Origin: Hyphomicrobiales bacterium
GTDB lineage: Bacteria > Pseudomonadota > Alphaproteobacteria > Rhizobiales > Xanthobacteraceae
Direction of reading: 5' to 3'
DNA: 64,000 bases
NCBI GenBank assembly: GCA_017305715.1
Contig: JAFKKG010000031.1
Coordinates: 1-64,000, forward strand
In this document: positions 34,680 through 42,867 of the stretch, one piece after another
Layout: the number at the start of each line of letters is the position of its first letter
Position numbering within the stretch: position 1 is the first letter of the stretch
Translations under genes and position numbers: made by a program
Notes under the pieces: model-generated
Database searches by the model: none
What the model was told of the DNA's origin: nothing
The model's input: the letters and a program-made list of their open reading frames with translations, nothing else

Positions 34680-35002
34680 GCAGTCTCTTTTCGCCGGAAC
34701 GGTGGATCGAGGGGCGCCGGGTTCGCCGCCGGCCTTCAAGTCATTGAAAATGATACAAATCCGCAAGAAATACAAATGTGATGTACGTCACGGAGATTGT
34801 CCCGATCTGGTACCATAATCCAGGAGCGAGGAACGCTATGCACTCAGGACGGTTGCCCGGAAAGTCGGCGCGGGTTAAGGGTTTCTTTGTTGCGGTGCCG
34901 CAAATTGTGCGCAATTCGTCGGCACACCCTTTGGTAACCCCTCAAACCTAAACGGCACTGGCGCGACTAACTGGCGCGCTTTGGTCAACGATTGGGAATT
35001 GA
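34680..35002. other. Gene-poor 323-base gap between divergent genes, with a possible small ORF
   Basis: Probably holds the promoters of the DxDTTA protein (leftward) and the caspase-fold protein (rightward). The region 34750-34820 is AT-richer than its surroundings. A possible 37-codon frame at 34838-34951 is listed separately. No repeat or RNA gene is recognised. Confidence 0.5.
34838..34951 (+). CDS. Possible 37-residue small protein or leader
   Basis: ATG at 34838 preceded by CAGGAGCGAGGAACGCT, which offers an AGGAG site 13 bases and a GAGGAA site 6 bases upstream. It encodes a basic, amphipathic peptide (MHSGRLPGKSARVKGFFVAV...) ending TAA at 34949-34951, 51 bases before the caspase-fold gene. 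It could be a translated leader, but a chance frame is just as likely. Confidence 0.2.
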   Translation: MHSGRLPGKSARVKGFFVAVPQIVRNSSAHPLVTPQT

Positions 35003-35845
35003 ATGATGGACGGTAAGAAGCTTCGCATCTCCCGCCGCTCGGTCACGGTGGCCGTTGCTTTGGTCGGTCTGGTGTCGCTGGCGATCGGTGCCCATGCGGC
35101 TCTCAACAAGCGTTCGCTCGATGCCGCCAAGGCGATCGCGACCGAACAGAATTCCGAAGTCGCCACCACGGCTTCCCGCGTCGCACTGGTGATCGGCAAT
35201 GGCCATTATCCCGACGCGTCGGCGCCCCTCGCGCAGCCGATCAATGACGCGCGCGGCCTCACCGCGGCGTTGCGCGGCAAGGGCTTTGACGTCGACGTGG
35301 TCGAAGACGCCACCAAGGACGACATGGCCCGCGCGATCGGCCGCCTCAAGGCCAAGATCAAGCGCGACACCGTCGTGATGCTGTTCTTCGGCGGCTACGG
35401 CGTCCAGGTCGGCCGCGAGAGTTTCATGATCCCGATCGATGCTGCGATCTGGAAGGAAGCCGATGTCCGCCGCGACGGCGTCAGCATCGAATCCGTGCTG
35501 GATACGATGAAGGAGCAGGGCGCCAAGGCCAAGCTCGTCGTCGTCGACGCCTCCCGCCGCAATCCCTATGAGCGCCGCTTCCGTTCCTATTCCCACGGGC
35601 TGGCGCCGATCGCGGCACCGGAAAACGCGCTGATCCTGACCTCGGCGACGCCGGGCAAGGTCGCCGACGATTCCCAGGGTCCGTACAGCGTGCTGATGGC
35701 GGAGCTCTTGAACAACCTCGCCGCCCAGGCTGGCGCCGAAACCGCCTTCAACAAGACCCGCGTCGCGATCTCCCGCGCCAGCGAAGGCGAGCAGGTTCCC
35801 TCGGTGTCGTCTTCGCTGCTGGAAGACATCCGCATCGGCGGGTAA
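35003..35845 (+). CDS. Membrane-anchored caspase-fold pseudoenzyme
   Basis: 280 residues. After a positively charged N-terminus, one helix (VTVAVALVGLVSLAIGAHAA, about 14-33) anchors or exports the protein. The rest is a peptidase C14 fold: RVALVIGNGHYP (59-70) and AQPINDARGLTAALRGKGFDV are canonical. The catalytic His motif, normally SGHG, reads GGYG with Tyr at 132, and the catalytic Cys motif, normally DACRNNP, reads DASRRNP with Ser at 184. Both dyad residues are therefore lost while the fold motifs stay. A binding or scaffold role is more likely than proteolysis. Second ATG at 35006 is also possible. Confidence 0.88.
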   Translation: MMDGKKLRISRRSVTVAVALVGLVSLAIGAHAALNKRSLDAAKAIATEQNSEVATTASRVALVIGNGHYPDASAPLAQPINDARGLTAALRGKGFDVDVVEDATKDDMARAIGRLKAKIKRDTVVMLFFGGYGVQVGRESFMIPIDAAIWKEADVRRDGVSIESVLDTMKEQGAKAKLVVVDASRRNPYERRFRSYSHGLAPIAAPENALILTSATPGKVADDSQGPYSVLMAELLNNLAAQAGAETAFNKTRVAISRASEGEQVPSVSSSLLEDIRIGG

Positions 35846-35846
35846 C

Positions 35847-35880
35847 AGGCGAATAGCGAATGGCGAGGAGTGAACAGGGG
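35847..35880. repeat. GCGAATAGCGAATGGCGA repeat, third unit
   Basis: CAGGCGAATAGCGAATGGCG followed by AGGAGTGAACAGGGG, directly after the stop of the caspase-fold gene. Same unit as the pair at 32861-32955. Confidence 0.7.
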
Positions 35881-35921
35881 GCCAAGCGGTCCCCTTTTTC
35901 TTTGCCACGCGCCGCCAACCG

Positions 35922-36812
35922 CTATTTCTGCTCCGAGGCCACCATCACCGGGCGGACCGGATCGCCTTCGCGCAGCAGGGCGCCGGCGCGGGCGACTACG
36001 ATATCGCCTTCGACAATGCCTTCGCGGATCTCGACCTGGCCCTGCTGCATCAAGCCGGTTTCCACCCGCCGCGTCTCGACGCGCTGGCGTTTCACCACCT
36101 GCACCACGGTGCCGGCATTGCCATAGAGGATCGCGGTCAGCGGCACCGAGATGCCGCAGCTCTGGCCGGTCCTGATCCGCGCCCGCCCGGATGAATTCAC
36201 CAGGAGGCGCTGGTTGCCGGTGACGCCGATGAACACCTGCGCAAGCTGGCTGTTGGGCTCGACCGTGGTCGAGAGCCGCCGCACCCTGCCATCGACTTCG
36301 CCGGCGCCGATCACCTTGATCCGGGCGTCCTGGTTGATCTGAAGTTTTGAAATGTCGCGGGTCGGGACCAGGCCGACCAGGTCGAACTCGCTGCGTGCGA
36401 TGATCGAGAACAGCGCCTCGCCCTTGCCCGACGCCATCGCGCCGACGGCGGCGGTCGAGGCCGAGACCACCCCGGCGACCGGGGCCTGCACCAGCACGGT
36501 GCCGCCTTCGGGCAGCGTCAGCCGGGCCAAGGTTTGTCCGGCGGTGACGGTAGCGCCGGGATCGACCAGCACTTCGGCCACCTTCAGCCCCATGCGCTCG
36601 GGCCGCACTGGCGTTTCCTCGCGCGGGATAATGGTGCCGGAGACCTCGACATTGTTGCCGAAGCAGGATTTTGCCGCCTTGAACACCGTGACCGCCGCGC
36701 CCCGCGGCGCGCCTTCCTCGTCGGCGGCGAAGGCGGACGGTGCGGCGAGGCTCAGCGCCCCCAGCAGCAGGAGGGCAGGCAGCCTGACGTCGCGCGCGGT
36801 GTGCATCGGCAT
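35922..36812 (-). CDS. HlyD/RND-type periplasmic adaptor, orphan
   Basis: 296 residues from the ATG at 36812 (MPMHTARDVRLPALLLLGAL); upstream in-frame starts exist but give an unlikely leader. A signal peptide ending near AFAAD, then a biotinyl-lipoyl-like hairpin (MGLKVAEVLVDPGATVTAGQTLARL, LVQAPVAGVVSASTAAVG) and a beta-barrel region (ISKLQINQDARIKVIG). A single cysteine (SCFGNN) lies at the start of the mature protein. It resembles adaptors of RND or MacAB-type pumps but lacks the long coiled coil, and no pump gene is adjacent; the partner must be elsewhere. Confidence 0.8.
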   Translation of the reverse strand: MPMHTARDVRLPALLLLGALSLAAPSAFAADEEGAPRGAAVTVFKAAKSCFGNNVEVSGTIIPREETPVRPERMGLKVAEVLVDPGATVTAGQTLARLTLPEGGTVLVQAPVAGVVSASTAAVGAMASGKGEALFSIIARSEFDLVGLVPTRDISKLQINQDARIKVIGAGEVDGRVRRLSTTVEPNSQLAQVFIGVTGNQRLLVNSSGRARIRTGQSCGISVPLTAILYGNAGTVVQVVKRQRVETRRVETGLMQQGQVEIREGIVEGDIVVARAGALLREGDPVRPVMVASEQK

Positions 36813-36928
36813 CTCATTCCAGTCGTTGCCCGTTTCCGGGTCCATGGATACCAGATGCCCGACCGGCGCGCCAAGAGGCCAGGAGGTCCACCAAGGCAAG
36901 GTCCGACAAGGCGCCCCAAATACCGCTG

Positions 36929-37798
36929 TCAGCCCTTCACCAGCCGCAGGGTTTCAGCAACCGGCTGGCCCGCCGCCAGCGGCACGCCGGCCAGTTCGTC
37001 CGCGCGCGCGATATGCGCCGATATCACAGGGTTGATCAGCTGCGCATGGGTCATCGCCAGCATGTGGCCGGCATCCGGCAGATGGCGCATCCGGGCGCCC
37101 GCCATGATCGCGCCCATCCGGCGCACGATGCGCTGCGTCAAATTCGGCGATTGCCCGCCCGAGACCAACAGCGTCGGCACCCGCAGCGAGGCGGCTTCCA
37201 TGGTGACATTCGCTTCCGAAAACGCCGCCATGAAATCGAATGCCAGCCTTGGCGCATGTTCGATCATGCGGAGGCGCGCGGCGGGCGCCGGCACCTCGCG
37301 CGGGCCGGAGCCGTTCCAGAACCCGGAGAACTTGTCGATCGCCTCCATCGTGGCGCCGTCCCAGAGATCGCGGCTGACTTCCTTCGCAAGCTCCGCGAAC
37401 TGGTCATACAGCCGCCGATCGGCAGCGCTTTCCAGAAGCAGCGTCGGCAGCACCGGTTCGATCAGCGTCAGGCTGCGGACGCGCGGCTCATACGCCGGAT
37501 CGGTCGCGATCTTGAACGCGATGGCGCCGCCATAGGAATGGCCGACCAGATGGATCGGGCCTTCGGCTTCGCGCAGATGTTCGCGCAAGGCGCTCACCTC
37601 CTGCGCCAGCGTCACCGGCAGGTCGAGCAGGCAGGCATTACGGCCATAGCCGACCAGATCCGGCGCGATCAGTCTTGCGCGCGCGCCGAGCTCGGCGCCG
37701 AGCCTGGCCCATTGGCGCCCCGAACCGAGCGAGCAATGCAGCGCGACGACCGAGCTTGCGGCGGTGTTGCGTGAAAATGCTTGAGTCGAAATATTCAT
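36929..37798 (-). CDS. Alpha/beta-hydrolase fold protein
   Basis: 289 residues from the ATG at 37798, which has AAAGGATG 7 bases upstream; an ATG nine bases earlier overlaps that site. Nucleophile S88 in GHSYGG, a catalytic Asp near VPTLLVSGGQSPN, and His in LPDAGHMLAMTH complete a standard triad. The substrate cannot be told from sequence. The C-terminus has a few residues after the final helix and there is no signal peptide. It is followed by the GTCATGG repeat, then the methyltransferase on the same strand. Confidence 0.88.
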   Translation of the reverse strand: MNISTQAFSRNTAASSVVALHCSLGSGRQWARLGAELGARARLIAPDLVGYGRNACLLDLPVTLAQEVSALREHLREAEGPIHLVGHSYGGAIAFKIATDPAYEPRVRSLTLIEPVLPTLLLESAADRRLYDQFAELAKEVSRDLWDGATMEAIDKFSGFWNGSGPREVPAPAARLRMIEHAPRLAFDFMAAFSEANVTMEAASLRVPTLLVSGGQSPNLTQRIVRRMGAIMAGARMRHLPDAGHMLAMTHAQLINPVISAHIARADELAGVPLAAGQPVAETLRLVKG

Positions 37799-37830
37799 CG
37801 AAATCATCCTTTGCGTTCTTCTCTCCTCCC

Positions 37831-37920
37831 GTCATGGCCGGGCTTGAACCCGGCCATCCACCTCGTCCTTGCTTGCGAGAAGCAAAGACGTGGATGCCCG
37901 GGACAAGCCCGGGCATGACG
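37831..37920. repeat. GTCATGGCCGGGCTTGA palindromic repeat, copy 2
   Basis: GTCATGGCCGGGCTTGAACC at the left and GCCCGGGACAAGCCCGGGC (then ATGAC) at the right, with the GACGTGGATGCC inner block shared with 29512-29603. It fills the gap between the hydrolase start and methyltransferase stop. Confidence 0.85.
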
Positions 37921-37947
37921 AAGCGTGAGGTGTGAAGGGATGCAGCG

Positions 37948-38790
37948 TCATCGCTTGGTGACGATCACTTCGAGATATTCGCTGGGCACCACCATGCTGC
38001 CATTGGTCGCGCGGTTCATGCGCACGATCAGCGCGTGCAGATCATTGTGCAGTTCTTCCTGCTTCGCCGGCTCGAGCGCCGCGAACGCCTTCAGCACCGG
38101 GCCGTAGAACGTCTTGAACACATCGAGGAAATGTTCGGCCGAGCGGTAGCGGAAATTGAACATCCGCGACTCCGCCTTGATCGCGCTCGCGCCGGCCTCG
38201 AACATTTCGGTGAGCCGCGCGCGCGTCCCCCACATCGCCGGTGATTTGGCGCCGGCCGGCGGCGGCAGATACTTGCCGAGCGTCTTGAACACCTGGCCGA
38301 TGAAGCCGTCCGGCGTCCAGTTGGCGAGGCCGATCTGGCCCTTCGGCCTGCACACGCGCAGCAATTCGGCGGCCGCCTTGTCCTGGTTCGGCGTGAACAT
38401 CACGCCGAAGGTCGACAGCACCACGTCAAAATGGTCGGCGCCGAACGGCAAATTCTCCGCATCCGCCTCCTGGAATTCCATTGTCATGCCTTCGGCCTTG
38501 GCGCGCGCCTTGCCCCGTTCCAGCAGCGCCGGCACGTAATCGGTCGATGTCACCTCGCACCAGCGCCGTGCGGCGGCGAGCGAGGCCATGCCGTTGCCGG
38601 CGGCGACGTCCAGCACCTTGGAGCCGGCCTTGAGGTCCATCGCCTCGCACAATTGCTCGCCGACGATCTGCAGCGTGGAGCCGACGATGGCGTAATTGCC
38701 CGACGACCACGCCGCCTGCTGCTTGGTCTTCATCGCGGCAAGGTCCGGGGCGATCAGGGTCGGGGCGGCGGCTTGTGCTGACGTGGCCAT
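37948..38790 (-). CDS. SAM-dependent class I methyltransferase
   Basis: 280 residues from the ATG at 38790, preceded by a strong AGGAGGAAACTGC; the frame runs 86 codons higher without such a site. Motif I is LDVAAGNGMAS, followed by TSTDYVPALLERGKARA and the FDVVLSTFGVMFTPNQDKAAAELLRVCRPKG block typical of UbiE/COQ5-like methyltransferases. Substrate unknown. The start is divergent from the winged-helix/TPR gene at 38931, with 140 bases between, so the two may be coregulated. Confidence 0.9.
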   Translation of the reverse strand: MATSAQAAAPTLIAPDLAAMKTKQQAAWSSGNYAIVGSTLQIVGEQLCEAMDLKAGSKVLDVAAGNGMASLAAARRWCEVTSTDYVPALLERGKARAKAEGMTMEFQEADAENLPFGADHFDVVLSTFGVMFTPNQDKAAAELLRVCRPKGQIGLANWTPDGFIGQVFKTLGKYLPPPAGAKSPAMWGTRARLTEMFEAGASAIKAESRMFNFRYRSAEHFLDVFKTFYGPVLKAFAALEPAKQEELHNDLHALIVRMNRATNGSMVVPSEYLEVIVTKR

Positions 38791-38930
38791 GCAGTTTCCT
38801 CCTCTGTGGCATGCGGTCACGGGGGTGACATCGCTGAACCGAACATGCCCCTCGGAGGACCTAAAGACTCTGACAGGGGGCTGATTTTGCCTTGAGACGA
38901 CCCTGATTTTTCTGTGAGATAGGACACGCC

Positions 38931-40646
38931 ATGGCTGATCGGAGCGCGCTAATGCAGCGTCCCCGCGAGCAAAACCCGGTAAAACCGGGCGCTCAGCGGG
39001 ACCGATCGACAGGCCACGGGGATGCCAGCGTGCAATTTTACTTCGCAAACCATGTGCTCGATGCCGGATTACGCGAGCTCACGCGGGACGGCCAAAATGT
39101 CGCAGTCGAGCCGCAGGTGTTCGATCTGCTGCTCTATCTGGTCCAGAACCGCGAGCGCGTCGTCTCCAAGGACGATCTGATCGCGAACATCTGGCACGGC
39201 CGCATCGTCTCCGAATCGACGCTGACCAGCCGCATCAACGCCGCGCGCACCGCGGTCGGCGACACCGGCAAGGACCAGGCGCTGATCCGCACCATCGCGC
39301 GCAAGGGCTTTCGCTTCGTCGGTGAAGTCCGCGGTGCCAGCGGCGCAATTGCGCCGCGACCCGCGCTCAGCGGCGCCCTTGCGCCGCAAAGCGCGAACCC
39401 TGTCGCTTCGCCCCCTCTCGCCGCCACAACGGAATTGCCACGCCAGCCGTTCCCCCAGCTCGATCGCCCCGCGATCGCGGTGCTGCCGTTCACGAATATC
39501 TCCGGCGAGCCCGAGCAGGAATATTTCTCCGAAGGCATCAGCGAAGACATCATCACCGCGCTGTCAAAGCTGCGCTGGTTCTATGTCATCGCCCGCAACT
39601 CCGCCTTCATCTACAAGGGCCGTTCGGTGCATCTGAAGCAGATCGGCGAGGAACTCGGCGTCGGCTATGTCGTCGAGGGTTCGGTGCGCAAGGATGGCGA
39701 CCAGGTGCGCATCACCGCCCAGCTCAATGACGTCGTCACCGGCTCTCATCTCTGGGCCGAGCGCTATGACCGCAACCTCGCCGACGTGTTCGCCGTGCAG
39801 GACGAGATCACGCAGGCCGTGGTCGCCGCCATCGAGCCGCAGCTCTATGCTGCCGAGAACTTCCGCAGCCAGCGCAAGACGCCCGACAACATGGACGCCT
39901 GGGATCTCGTGATGCGCGCGCTGTCGCATTACTGGCGGGTGACCCGGTCGGACAATCTGGTGGCGCAGGCGCTGCTGGAAAAGGCCATTGCGGTCGATCC
40001 CCATTACGGACAGGCGCTCAGCCTGCTGGCGGCCTGCCACACTTTTTCGGCGCACATGGGCTGGGAGGAGATGACGGCGGCGGTGCCGGCGGCGGAACGC
40101 GCCGCGCTGGCGGCGATCCGCGCCGATTCTGAGGATGCCTGGGCGCATTATGCGCTGGCCAGCGTCTATCTGTTCACCCGCCGCTTTGACGATTGCATCG
40201 CCGAGTTCGAGCTGGCGCTGCGGCTCAATCCGAATTTCTCGCCGGCGCGCGGCATCTATGGCGTGGCGCTGTCCTATCGCGGCCGCTGGCAGGAGGGCTA
40301 TGACGCCGCCCGCCAGGCGCTGCGCTTTTCACCGCGCGATCCCTTTGCCGGCATCTATTCGGGCGTCGCCGCCTATTGCCAGTATGTCGGCGGCAATTAC
40401 GAGGAGGCGATCCGGCTCGCCCGCGAAGCGCTGCGCCAGCGCGCCGGCTTCGTCGGCGCCCACCGCGTGCTGACGGCCTCCCTCGGCATGTCCGGCCACA
40501 CCAAAGCCGCCGCCGCGGCGCTGGATGCCCTGCGCGAAGTCCAGCCGAACATCTCGCTGGCCTGGCTCGCGAGCGAAATGCCGTTCGAGCTGGAGGCGGA
40601 CCGGGCGGCGTATCTGGAGGGGTTCAGGCGGGCGGGGTTGGGGTAG
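38931..40646 (+). CDS. Winged-helix, TolB/FlgO-like and TPR regulator (adenylate-cyclase-like family)
   Basis: 571 residues; a GTG at 39030 (residue 34) is an alternative start. Order: OmpR/CadC-type winged helix at about 40-130 (LRELTRDGQNVAVEPQVFDLLLYLVQNRERVVSKDDL, FRFVGEVRG), a Pro/Ala linker, a TolB-like region (PAIAVLPFTNISGEPEQEYFSEGISEDIITALSKL through SHLWAERYDRNLADVFAVQDEI), then TPR helices to the end. Such proteins are often labelled adenylate cyclase, but no cyclase catalytic domain is present. No membrane helix is seen, so unlike CadC it is soluble. It may respond through the TPR part and bind DNA through the N-terminus. Confidence 0.88.
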   Translation: MADRSALMQRPREQNPVKPGAQRDRSTGHGDASVQFYFANHVLDAGLRELTRDGQNVAVEPQVFDLLLYLVQNRERVVSKDDLIANIWHGRIVSESTLTSRINAARTAVGDTGKDQALIRTIARKGFRFVGEVRGASGAIAPRPALSGALAPQSANPVASPPLAATTELPRQPFPQLDRPAIAVLPFTNISGEPEQEYFSEGISEDIITALSKLRWFYVIARNSAFIYKGRSVHLKQIGEELGVGYVVEGSVRKDGDQVRITAQLNDVVTGSHLWAERYDRNLADVFAVQDEITQAVVAAIEPQLYAAENFRSQRKTPDNMDAWDLVMRALSHYWRVTRSDNLVAQALLEKAIAVDPHYGQALSLLAACHTFSAHMGWEEMTAAVPAAERAALAAIRADSEDAWAHYALASVYLFTRRFDDCIAEFELALRLNPNFSPARGIYGVALSYRGRWQEGYDAARQALRFSPRDPFAGIYSGVAAYCQYVGGNYEEAIRLAREALRQRAGFVGAHRVLTASLGMSGHTKAAAAALDALREVQPNISLAWLASEMPFELEADRAAYLEGFRRAGLG

Positions 40647-41002
40647 GGCTTACCACAAGATATCCGTAGCTCACGCCGCTTTCGTCCGAGGTCGCGCCCG
40701 TTCAATCCGTTTACGTTCAGTGGGCGAATGCATTGCTTCCCAAAGATCGCTGCGCCGCTTATTCCGGAAGCGTAGGATCATGCCGCAACTGCGCGACAGC
40801 ATTATTGCCGCTAGGTGGAAAGTCGTTACCCGAGCCGCCATACACCGCGCTTTCGCTTGCGTCATTGCGGGTCCGGCTCATCCGGGATAACGGAGAAGGC
40901 CCATTAGCCCGTCGGGCAAATCACCTTCGGATTTACAGAATCGCTGTCAAGCCCCAAAATAAAAAATATTTCGTCTTTTCAGAATGAAAAATCGCCGCTA
41001 CA
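40647..41002. other. Gene-free stretch, no feature recognised
   Basis: A 64-codon frame on the minus strand at 40671-40865 and an 84-codon frame on the plus strand at 40733-40987 are open, but neither has a good start signal nor a recognisable protein family. Base composition is lower in GC than the flanking genes. It may hold remains of lost sequence. Confidence 0.4.
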
Positions 41003-41490
41003 TTCCACCCCATCCCGCCTCACTCGGAGGGGCGTATCATGATCGCCATGGTCGTTGGGGCGGGGTGCGATGGACGCGGAGGTGTCGATAACGAACGGCA
41101 CGGATGCGTACGGTGAAGTCGTGTGGTCCTGACGCCGCGTTGCTGGCGTCCATGCACCTGGGAGGCGTCTGACTTCCCAGGGCGCAACGGAGGCAAAAGA
41201 GCCGTTCTCCGGGGAGAGCACGTTATAAGCCGTAAAGCCATTGCGCAGGGAATGTCGGATCGCCTCCGCTGCCCTGTATGCTCGTGTGCATTTCTTCTAC
41301 TTCTGGCACACGGGACCGCGGGTGCAGCGCGCATCCGGCATTCCCTGCGCCCTCTGTTTGGAGAGGGCGGAGAATTTCCAGCAAGCCTCGGGCGCAGCGC
41401 GTCGCGAGAAGGTGAAGCTATATCCACGTCGTCCCGGACAAGTGCCGCGCGCTCCAGGACCCCTACGCCGCGGCGGCTATTGCTAGGCAC
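41003..41490. repeat. Multicopy Bradyrhizobium-type intergenic element with a conserved hairpin
   Basis: The stretch reads like an element I recall as repeated many times in Bradyrhizobium genomes, with landmarks GGGGTGCGATGGACGCGGAG, GTACGGTGAAGTCGTGTGGT, GAGAGCACGTTATAAGCCG and AAAGCCATTGCGCAGGGAA. A 12-bp exact inverted repeat, GCGCAGGGAATG (41243-41254) and CATTCCCTGCGC (41339-41350), gives it a strong hairpin. Short frames inside it are often annotated as hypothetical proteins in these genomes, but a non-coding or RNA role is likelier. The multicopy status comes from memory, not a search. Confidence 0.55.
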
Positions 41491-41533
41491 AATGGTCGAC
41501 AGCTTTTTCGATAACAGATCACCGGGGTTAGGG

Positions 41534-41553
41534 GTCCCGGCGTTCGCCGGGAC
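41534..41553. repeat. GTCCCGGC hairpin
   Basis: GTCCCGGC and GCCGGGAC form a perfect 8-bp stem over GTTC. It is a short palindrome of a type that is abundant in Bradyrhizobium intergenic DNA, lying 120 bases before the HD-GYP start. No T-run follows it, so it is not a clear terminator. Confidence 0.6.
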
Positions 41554-41673
41554 GACGATCGCTAAAATTGCACCAATCCCGATCAATCAACGTTCACGAT
41601 ACGTCTTAAGTCACAGGGAACTCCTTGCTGCTATATTCTTAATACGATCACCAGCGCAGGATTCCGGGATCTT

Positions 41674-42771
41674 ATGACAGCTTTAACCAACAAGACTCCG
41701 TCGAAGCGCCGGCTGTTGCTGGCCTCGGACCGGAGCGATCATAGCAGCGAACTGGCCGGCATTCTCCAGACGGTCGGCCAGGTCGACATGATCTCGACGA
41801 TGGAGATTCCCGAGGCGCCGGCGCGCGACCTTTCCGGCATCGTGGTCGATATCAATCTGCGCTCGGCCGAGAGCGTGCAACTGGTGCGCAACAAGCTGCG
41901 CGGCGAGGCGTATCGCGAAATGCCGCGGCTGTTCGTGCTGGCGGATGCGCTGCATCACGGGTCGATGCAGGCCTGGGCGCTCGGCGCCACCGACACCATC
42001 GCGCGGCCGTTCGACGCGCAGGGCATCCTGCAGCGCATCCGCGCCGCCTTTCCCGACGACACCTCCTACAACGAGACCGATCGCGGCAAGGCGCTGAACC
42101 GCGGCGTCGAGGCCGCCCATGGCGTGCTGGTCAAGATCTTCGACCGGATGCGGGCCGGCGAGCCGCTGAAATTCAGCGACATCATGCAGGCCGAAAACAA
42201 GATTCTCAAGGCGATCAAGCATTCCTCGCTGCGCGAATGGCTGACGACCGTCGGCTGCCACCACACCGACACCTATCGGCACTGCCTGTTCGTCACCGGC
42301 TTTGCGGTCTCCTTCGCCCAGCATCTGGGCATGCGCGAGGACGACCAGCGCCGTCTCGCCCGCGCCGCGCTGCTGCACGATGTCGGCAAGGCGTTCGTCC
42401 CGGTCGCGATCCTCGACAAGCTGGATCCGCTGACACCCGATGAAATGCACGAGATACGCCAGCACCCGCGGCGCGGTTACGAGGCGCTGGCGGCGCAGGG
42501 CGGCTTCCCGGCGGAAATGCTGGACGTGGTGCTGCACCACCATGAATTCCTCGACGGCACCGGCTATCCCGACGGTCTCTCCGGCAAGGAGATCAGCGAC
42601 ATCGTGCGCCTGACCACGATCGTGGATATCTATTCGGCGCTGGTCGAGAAGCGCGCCTACAGGCTGCAATTCACCCACGTCAAGGCGTTCGGGATCATGG
42701 AAGAAATGGGCGACAAGCTCGACCAGCATCTGCTGCAGGCGTTCCGCCCGATCGCGTTCGGGTATGGCTAG
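41674..42771 (+). CDS. HD-GYP domain c-di-GMP phosphodiesterase with degenerate receiver
   Basis: 365 residues. An N-terminal receiver-like fold (about 10-130) ends in a degenerate IARPFD where KPF is expected, so it is probably not phosphorylated. The C-terminal HD-GYP domain has H235-D236 (LLHDVGK), HHHEFLDGTGYPDGL with GYP at 297-299, and TTIVDIYSAL; all metal-ligand residues of the family look intact. It should open c-di-GMP to pGpG or GMP, lowering its level. Only a weak ribosome binding site (GGGATC) precedes the ATG. It is monocistronic between two repeats. Confidence 0.9.
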   Translation: MTALTNKTPSKRRLLLASDRSDHSSELAGILQTVGQVDMISTMEIPEAPARDLSGIVVDINLRSAESVQLVRNKLRGEAYREMPRLFVLADALHHGSMQAWALGATDTIARPFDAQGILQRIRAAFPDDTSYNETDRGKALNRGVEAAHGVLVKIFDRMRAGEPLKFSDIMQAENKILKAIKHSSLREWLTTVGCHHTDTYRHCLFVTGFAVSFAQHLGMREDDQRRLARAALLHDVGKAFVPVAILDKLDPLTPDEMHEIRQHPRRGYEALAAQGGFPAEMLDVVLHHHEFLDGTGYPDGLSGKEISDIVRLTTIVDIYSALVEKRAYRLQFTHVKAFGIMEEMGDKLDQHLLQAFRPIAFGYG

Positions 42772-42778
42772 ATCGCGC

Positions 42779-42850
42779 CATTCCGGGGCGATGCGCAGCA
42801 TCGAACCCGGAATCTCGAGATTCCGGGCTCGCTTCGCGCCCCGGAATGAG
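42779..42850. repeat. Intergenic palindromic repeat, CCGGGGCGATG family, copy 3
   Basis: CATTCCGGGGCGATGCGCAG and CGCGCCCCGGAATG are the outer arms, with ATCTCGAGAT in the centre. Same family as 12663 and 13884. It lies between the convergent HD-GYP and acyl-CoA ligase genes. Confidence 0.85.
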
Positions 42851-42867
42851 GGAAGTACCAACCGACC

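Noticed and set aside
40671-40865. 64-codon minus-strand frame considered as a transposase remnant
   Set aside because: No recognised transposase motif, no flanking terminal inverted repeats and no ribosome binding site.
41123-41677. 184-codon frame and other short frames in the 41-kb intergenic element
   Set aside because: They lie in the repeat-like element with its large inverted repeat; similar frames are known as spurious hypothetical proteins in related genomes.
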